Position numbers and translations under genes: made by a program
Notes under the pieces: generated by a model
The model's input: only the letters and a program-made list of their open reading frames with translations
Database searches by the model: none
What the model was told of the DNA's origin: nothing
Shown here: piece by piece, positions 6,068-7,995 of the stretch
Layout of the letters: each line of letters starts with the position of its first letter
How positions within the stretch are numbered: position 1 is the first letter of the stretch
Source of the DNA: Gammaproteobacteria bacterium
GTDB taxonomy: Bacteria; Pseudomonadota; Gammaproteobacteria; Pseudomonadales; Azotimanducaceae
NCBI GenBank assembly: GCA_009839405.1
Contig: VXPR01000416.1
Coordinates: forward strand, 1-7,995
DNA length: 7,995 bases
Reading direction: 5' to 3'

Positions 6068-7272
6068 GGCATCGCGCCGGATTGGTCGATGCCGACGGTT
6101 GCCAGCGCCCCAACGCCCATCGCCTCGCGCACGAGTTGCGCCTTGATTGGGGCGTTGCCATCCAAAAAACGCACGCCCATGTTGCGCAGCGCGCGCACGA
6201 GCGGCGCCTTCGCGCCATACGCGGCGAGCAACGCCGAATGCAGCCCCAGCATGAGCTTCGAGCGCGCCCGACGGTCCGCCGCAAAGCGTCGCCACGCTCC
6301 CGGTGGTGCCAAGTCGCCTTCGGGGAGACGGGCGAGCATGGCGCGCACGTCTTCCAGACCAACGTTCACCCCTTGTCCCGCCATTGGGTGCAGCGTGCGC
6401 GCGGCATCGCCGAGCATGACGAGGCGCTGTGATGGATTGACGTCTGCGGCGAGGCCTTGCCTGAGCGGAAAGGTGAAGCGTGGCCCCACGCCACGGACTT
6501 CCGCCGCGGCCTCTGTCTCGTCATTCAAAGCCCGACAGAATGCGTCGTCATCCCATGCCATTGCGGCTTCTTGCCTGCGCGTGGGGAGGCTCCAGATGAG
6601 CGCCCTGTGGCAAGGGTCGGCGAGCGGCAACAGAGCGAGCACCGAGCCCTGGACGCCGAATCGCTGCAGTGCCACGCCTTCGTGTTCGCGCTGACAGTGC
6701 ACCACGCTGACGATCGCATGCTGCTCGAGTCGTGAGCGTCGCAAGTGGGCGCCGGCCAGTTCGCCGACGCCGCCAGACGCGCCGTCCGCCGCGAGCACGA
6801 GGCGAGCCTCAACGCCGGGGGCGTCGTCGCCCGACAAGGCGGCACTTTCCTCGAGTTCGTTGTAGCCGGCGACATGAAACGGACAGCGGACCTCGACGCA
6901 TTCCTCCGCGGCGCTCCACATCCTCTCCGTTAGCGCACTGTTTTCCACTACATGCGCCAGCGTCTCGTCTTCGCCGAAGTGCAAAGTCGCCGTGCCCTCT
7001 TCCTCCCACACTTCCATGCGGTCGATGGCTGCGGCCCCAGCGTCGTCCCAAACGCCCAAATGCTTCAGGAGCGTTACCGCCGGCGGCGCGAGGGCAACGG
7101 TGCGGGGGTCGAAGCCGAGCGCACTGCGAACGCGTTCTGGAGCCGCGCGTTCCAGCAATGCCACCTGCAAGCCACGTTGTGCGAGCCCCAGGGCAGCCGC
7201 GAGGCCCACGATGCCGGCGCCGACTACCGCGACATCGTGCGTCTTTGCTGTGGACGGTGCCTGCTCAGTCAA
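6064..7272 (-). CDS. UbiH/UbiF/UbiI (VisC)-family FAD-dependent ubiquinone-biosynthesis hydroxylase
   Basis: A 402-aa flavoprotein monooxygenase predicted to hydroxylate the ring of a ubiquinone precursor. Family features are the Rossmann dinucleotide fold VAVVGAGIVGLAAALGLAQRG (14-34) ending in LLERA, FDPRTVALAPPAVTLLKHLGVW (54-75), the DG-motif region LVLAADGASGGVG (158-170), QRFGVQGSVLALLPL (203-217), and the FAD ribityl motif LGDAARTLHPMAGQGVNVG (287-305). The DG motif is degenerate: the usual Ser and Arg of DGxxSxhR are both Gly here. A TTG start is used, because an in-frame TAA lies just upstream, an AAGG ribosome site sits 7 nt before the TTG, and the Rossmann strand begins about 13 residues in. 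Which ring position it modifies cannot be told, so no symbol is given. Its position directly before gcvT matches the ubiI/visC neighbourhood of gammaproteobacteria. It probably leads the gcv operon. Confidence 0.9.
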   Translation of the reverse strand: MTEQAPSTAKTHDVAVVGAGIVGLAAALGLAQRGLQVALLERAAPERVRSALGFDPRTVALAPPAVTLLKHLGVWDDAGAAAIDRMEVWEEEGTATLHFGEDETLAHVVENSALTERMWSAAEECVEVRCPFHVAGYNELEESAALSGDDAPGVEARLVLAADGASGGVGELAGAHLRRSRLEQHAIVSVVHCQREHEGVALQRFGVQGSVLALLPLADPCHRALIWSLPTRRQEAAMAWDDDAFCRALNDETEAAAEVRGVGPRFTFPLRQGLAADVNPSQRLVMLGDAARTLHPMAGQGVNVGLEDVRAMLARLPEGDLAPPGAWRRFAADRRARSKLMLGLHSALLAAYGAKAPLVRALRNMGVRFLDGNAPIKAQLVREAMGVGALATVGIDQSGAMP

Positions 7273-7390
7273 TGTGCTGCCTTAGGCGTTGGGCCCGTTG
7301 TAGGCGATCTTACTTCGGGGCCGACGCTTCACATAAGCGACCAACCGCGCCAAACTACCCGTTCCGCTTGCTGCCATTCGCTGGTCCCAA
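7273..7390. promoter_or_regulatory. Divergent intergenic region between the hydroxylase-gcv operon and the zapA pair
   Basis: This 118-bp spacer separates two outward-facing transcription units, so both promoters are expected here. On the minus side an AAGG ribosome site (7280-7283) sits 7 nt before the TTG start of the hydroxylase. On the plus side no good Shine-Dalgarno sequence precedes the ATG at 7391. I could not assign convincing -35/-10 hexamers on either strand. No tandem glycine-riboswitch-like structure was recognised, although this is where a leader for the operon would begin. Confidence 0.5.
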
Positions 7391-7597
7391 ATGGCCTCTT
7401 CGCTCGACGTGCTCAGCGCCGAAATCGACCGCCTGATCGATCTGTGTCGGAATCTGGCAGATGAGAACGCGGCTTTACGCCGCGAACGCGAGGATTGGCA
7501 GGGCGAGCGCAAGCGGCTCGTCGAACGCAACGACCTCGCGCGGGATCGGATCGAGACCATGATCGTTCGCTTGAAAGCGCTGGAGGATGAGCGTTGA
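7391..7597 (+). CDS. Small coiled-coil protein upstream of zapA (TIGR02449/ZapB-like)
   Basis: A 68-residue, highly charged, all-helical protein with heptad-like hydrophobic spacing throughout (LDVLSAEIDRLIDLCRNLADENAALRRE...). It is predicted to be a single coiled coil without a signal or membrane segment. The motif LIDLCRNLADENAALRRE and the short length fit the TIGR02449 family, which commonly lies directly before zapA in gammaproteobacteria and resembles the FtsZ-ring-associated ZapB. A division-related structural role is inferred from size, coiled coil and neighbour, not shown by any catalytic motif. Its TGA overlaps the zapA TTG start (TTGA), so the two are likely made together. The ATG start follows a long stretch without in-frame coding signature, and no strong ribosome site is visible. 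Confidence 0.85.
   Translation: MASSLDVLSAEIDRLIDLCRNLADENAALRREREDWQGERKRLVERNDLARDRIETMIVRLKALEDER
7582..7586 (+). promoter_or_regulatory. Shine-Dalgarno site that fixes the TTG start of zapA
   Basis: A perfect GGAGG lies inside the end of the coiled-coil gene, 7 nt before the TTG at 7594. The ATG immediately after it (7587) is too close to the site and is in a different frame from ZapA, so TTG is the supported start. Confidence 0.75.
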
Positions 7598-7899
7598 GTT
7601 CCGAGACGGTTACCTTGCACATTCTCGGCAAGGCGTATCACGTCACGAGTCCCGCCGACGAGGTGGAGGATCTCAAGGCCACGGCCCAGGAACTGGACCG
7701 GCGCATGCACCAAGTGCGCGACGGCAGTCGCGTGCTGGACAACGAGCGCGTTGCCGTCATGGTCGCGCTTAACGCACTGCACGAGTCGCGCTCGCTCGAA
7801 CAGAACGTAGGGGATGCCGATGGCCTCGACGAAAAGCTCAACGCATTGGCCGAGCGCGTTGCCGCAAGCGTAGCCGAGCACTTTCCCGCAGATTCCTGA
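7594..7899 (+). CDS. zapA: Cell division protein ZapA
   Basis: A 101-aa ZapA-family protein, a cytoplasmic FtsZ-binding factor that bundles and stabilises Z-ring protofilaments and links to ZapB. The N-terminal globular part reads VTLHILGKAYHVTSPADEVEDLKATAQELDRRMHQVRD (6-43), with the ILGK.Y.V and LD.RM patterns of the family. The conserved DNERVAVMVALNALHE (49-64) follows, then a C-terminal helix (about 64-97) expected to form the dimer/tetramer coiled coil. The length is typical. The TTG start overlaps the preceding stop codon by 4 bp and has a perfect GGAGG 7 nt upstream. In many gammaproteobacteria 6S RNA and ygfA follow zapA. Here only about 95 bp remain in the window and they hold a hairpin repeat instead. 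Confidence 0.95.
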   Translation: MSSETVTLHILGKAYHVTSPADEVEDLKATAQELDRRMHQVRDGSRVLDNERVAVMVALNALHESRSLEQNVGDADGLDEKLNALAERVAASVAEHFPADS

Positions 7900-7947
7900 G
7901 CAACCACGCGCAGGTCCGGCCGGCTGCCAAGCACGCCCTCTCCTGTC

Positions 7948-7993
7948 ACTCCCCCCTTGCGGGGGAGTCGAGAAACGGCGTTCCTCGCCGTTT
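7948..7993. repeat. Tandem double-hairpin, REP-like intergenic repeat, possibly the zapA terminator
   Basis: Two perfect 8-bp inverted repeats lie 4 bp apart. ACTCCCCC (7948-7955) pairs with GGGGGAGT (7961-7968) around a 5-nt loop. AAACGGCG (7973-7980) pairs with CGCCGTTT (7986-7993) around TTCCT. They begin 49 bp after the zapA stop. The CTCCCCC-TTGC-GGGGGAG hairpin followed by a second, gene-independent hairpin resembles the dispersed REP-type repeats of many proteobacterial genomes. Either hairpin could stop zapA transcription, although no long T tract is visible before the window ends. The intervening 7900-7947 stretch shows nothing recognisable. Confidence 0.6.
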
Positions 7994-7995
7994 GT

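Noticed and set aside
6068..6295. N-terminal extension of gcvT
   Set aside because: The extension overlaps the hydroxylase in another frame and has no GcvT similarity. The GTG at the stop overlap gives the normal N-terminus.
7273..7390. Glycine riboswitch in the leader of the gcv operon
   Set aside because: The space is short and no tandem aptamer-like conserved core could be recognised by eye.
7282..7881. Minus-strand open frame (199 codons) opposite the coiled-coil gene and zapA
   Set aside because: Antisense to two recognised genes, with no independent support.
7900..7995. 6S RNA (ssrS) after zapA
   Set aside because: The remaining sequence shows two short independent hairpins, not the long closing stem and central bubble of 6S RNA.

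Overview
The window looks like a chromosomal segment of a GC-rich gammaproteobacterium. Three things point that way: a split P-protein (gcvPA and gcvPB as separate genes), a UbiH/UbiI-type ubiquinone hydroxylase directly upstream of gcvT, and a divergent pair encoding a TIGR02449-like coiled-coil protein and ZapA. The genus cannot be read from the sequence. A lineage near the Chromatiales, Ectothiorhodospiraceae or Nevskiales is a guess.

Layout from right to left. At 7391-7899 (+) a small coiled-coil protein gene and zapA, both cell-division related, overlap by 4 bp. They are followed by a double-hairpin repeat at 7948-7993 that reaches the window edge. A 118-bp divergent spacer (7273-7390) separates them from a leftward operon: FAD-dependent ubiquinone-type hydroxylase (6064-7272), gcvT (5006-6067), gcvH (4599-4991), gcvPA (3153-4586) and gcvPB (1705-3156). 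Spacing inside this operon is 4-bp overlaps or gaps of 12-14 bp, so co-transcription is very likely. Together the T, H and P proteins oxidise glycine to CO2, NH3 and 5,10-methylene-THF. The L-protein (dihydrolipoamide dehydrogenase) is not in the window.

The left 1.7 kb is accessory in character. Just past gcvPB is an AT-rich 59-bp patch carrying six TTAA cores in a near-palindromic, helically spaced array. Next comes a 400-aa AAA+ ATPase with a C-terminal winged-helix-like region, on the same strand. Only 3 bp after its stop lies a frameshifted remnant of a phage-type tyrosine integrase that runs to about position 55. The set (ATPase, repeat array, broken integrase) looks like a decayed or rearranged mobile insertion beside the gcv operon, and is the part most worth following up.

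Non-ATG starts are inferred for three genes: the hydroxylase (TTG), gcvT (GTG) and zapA (TTG). In gcvT and zapA the start is fixed by a 4-bp stop/start overlap with the preceding gene.
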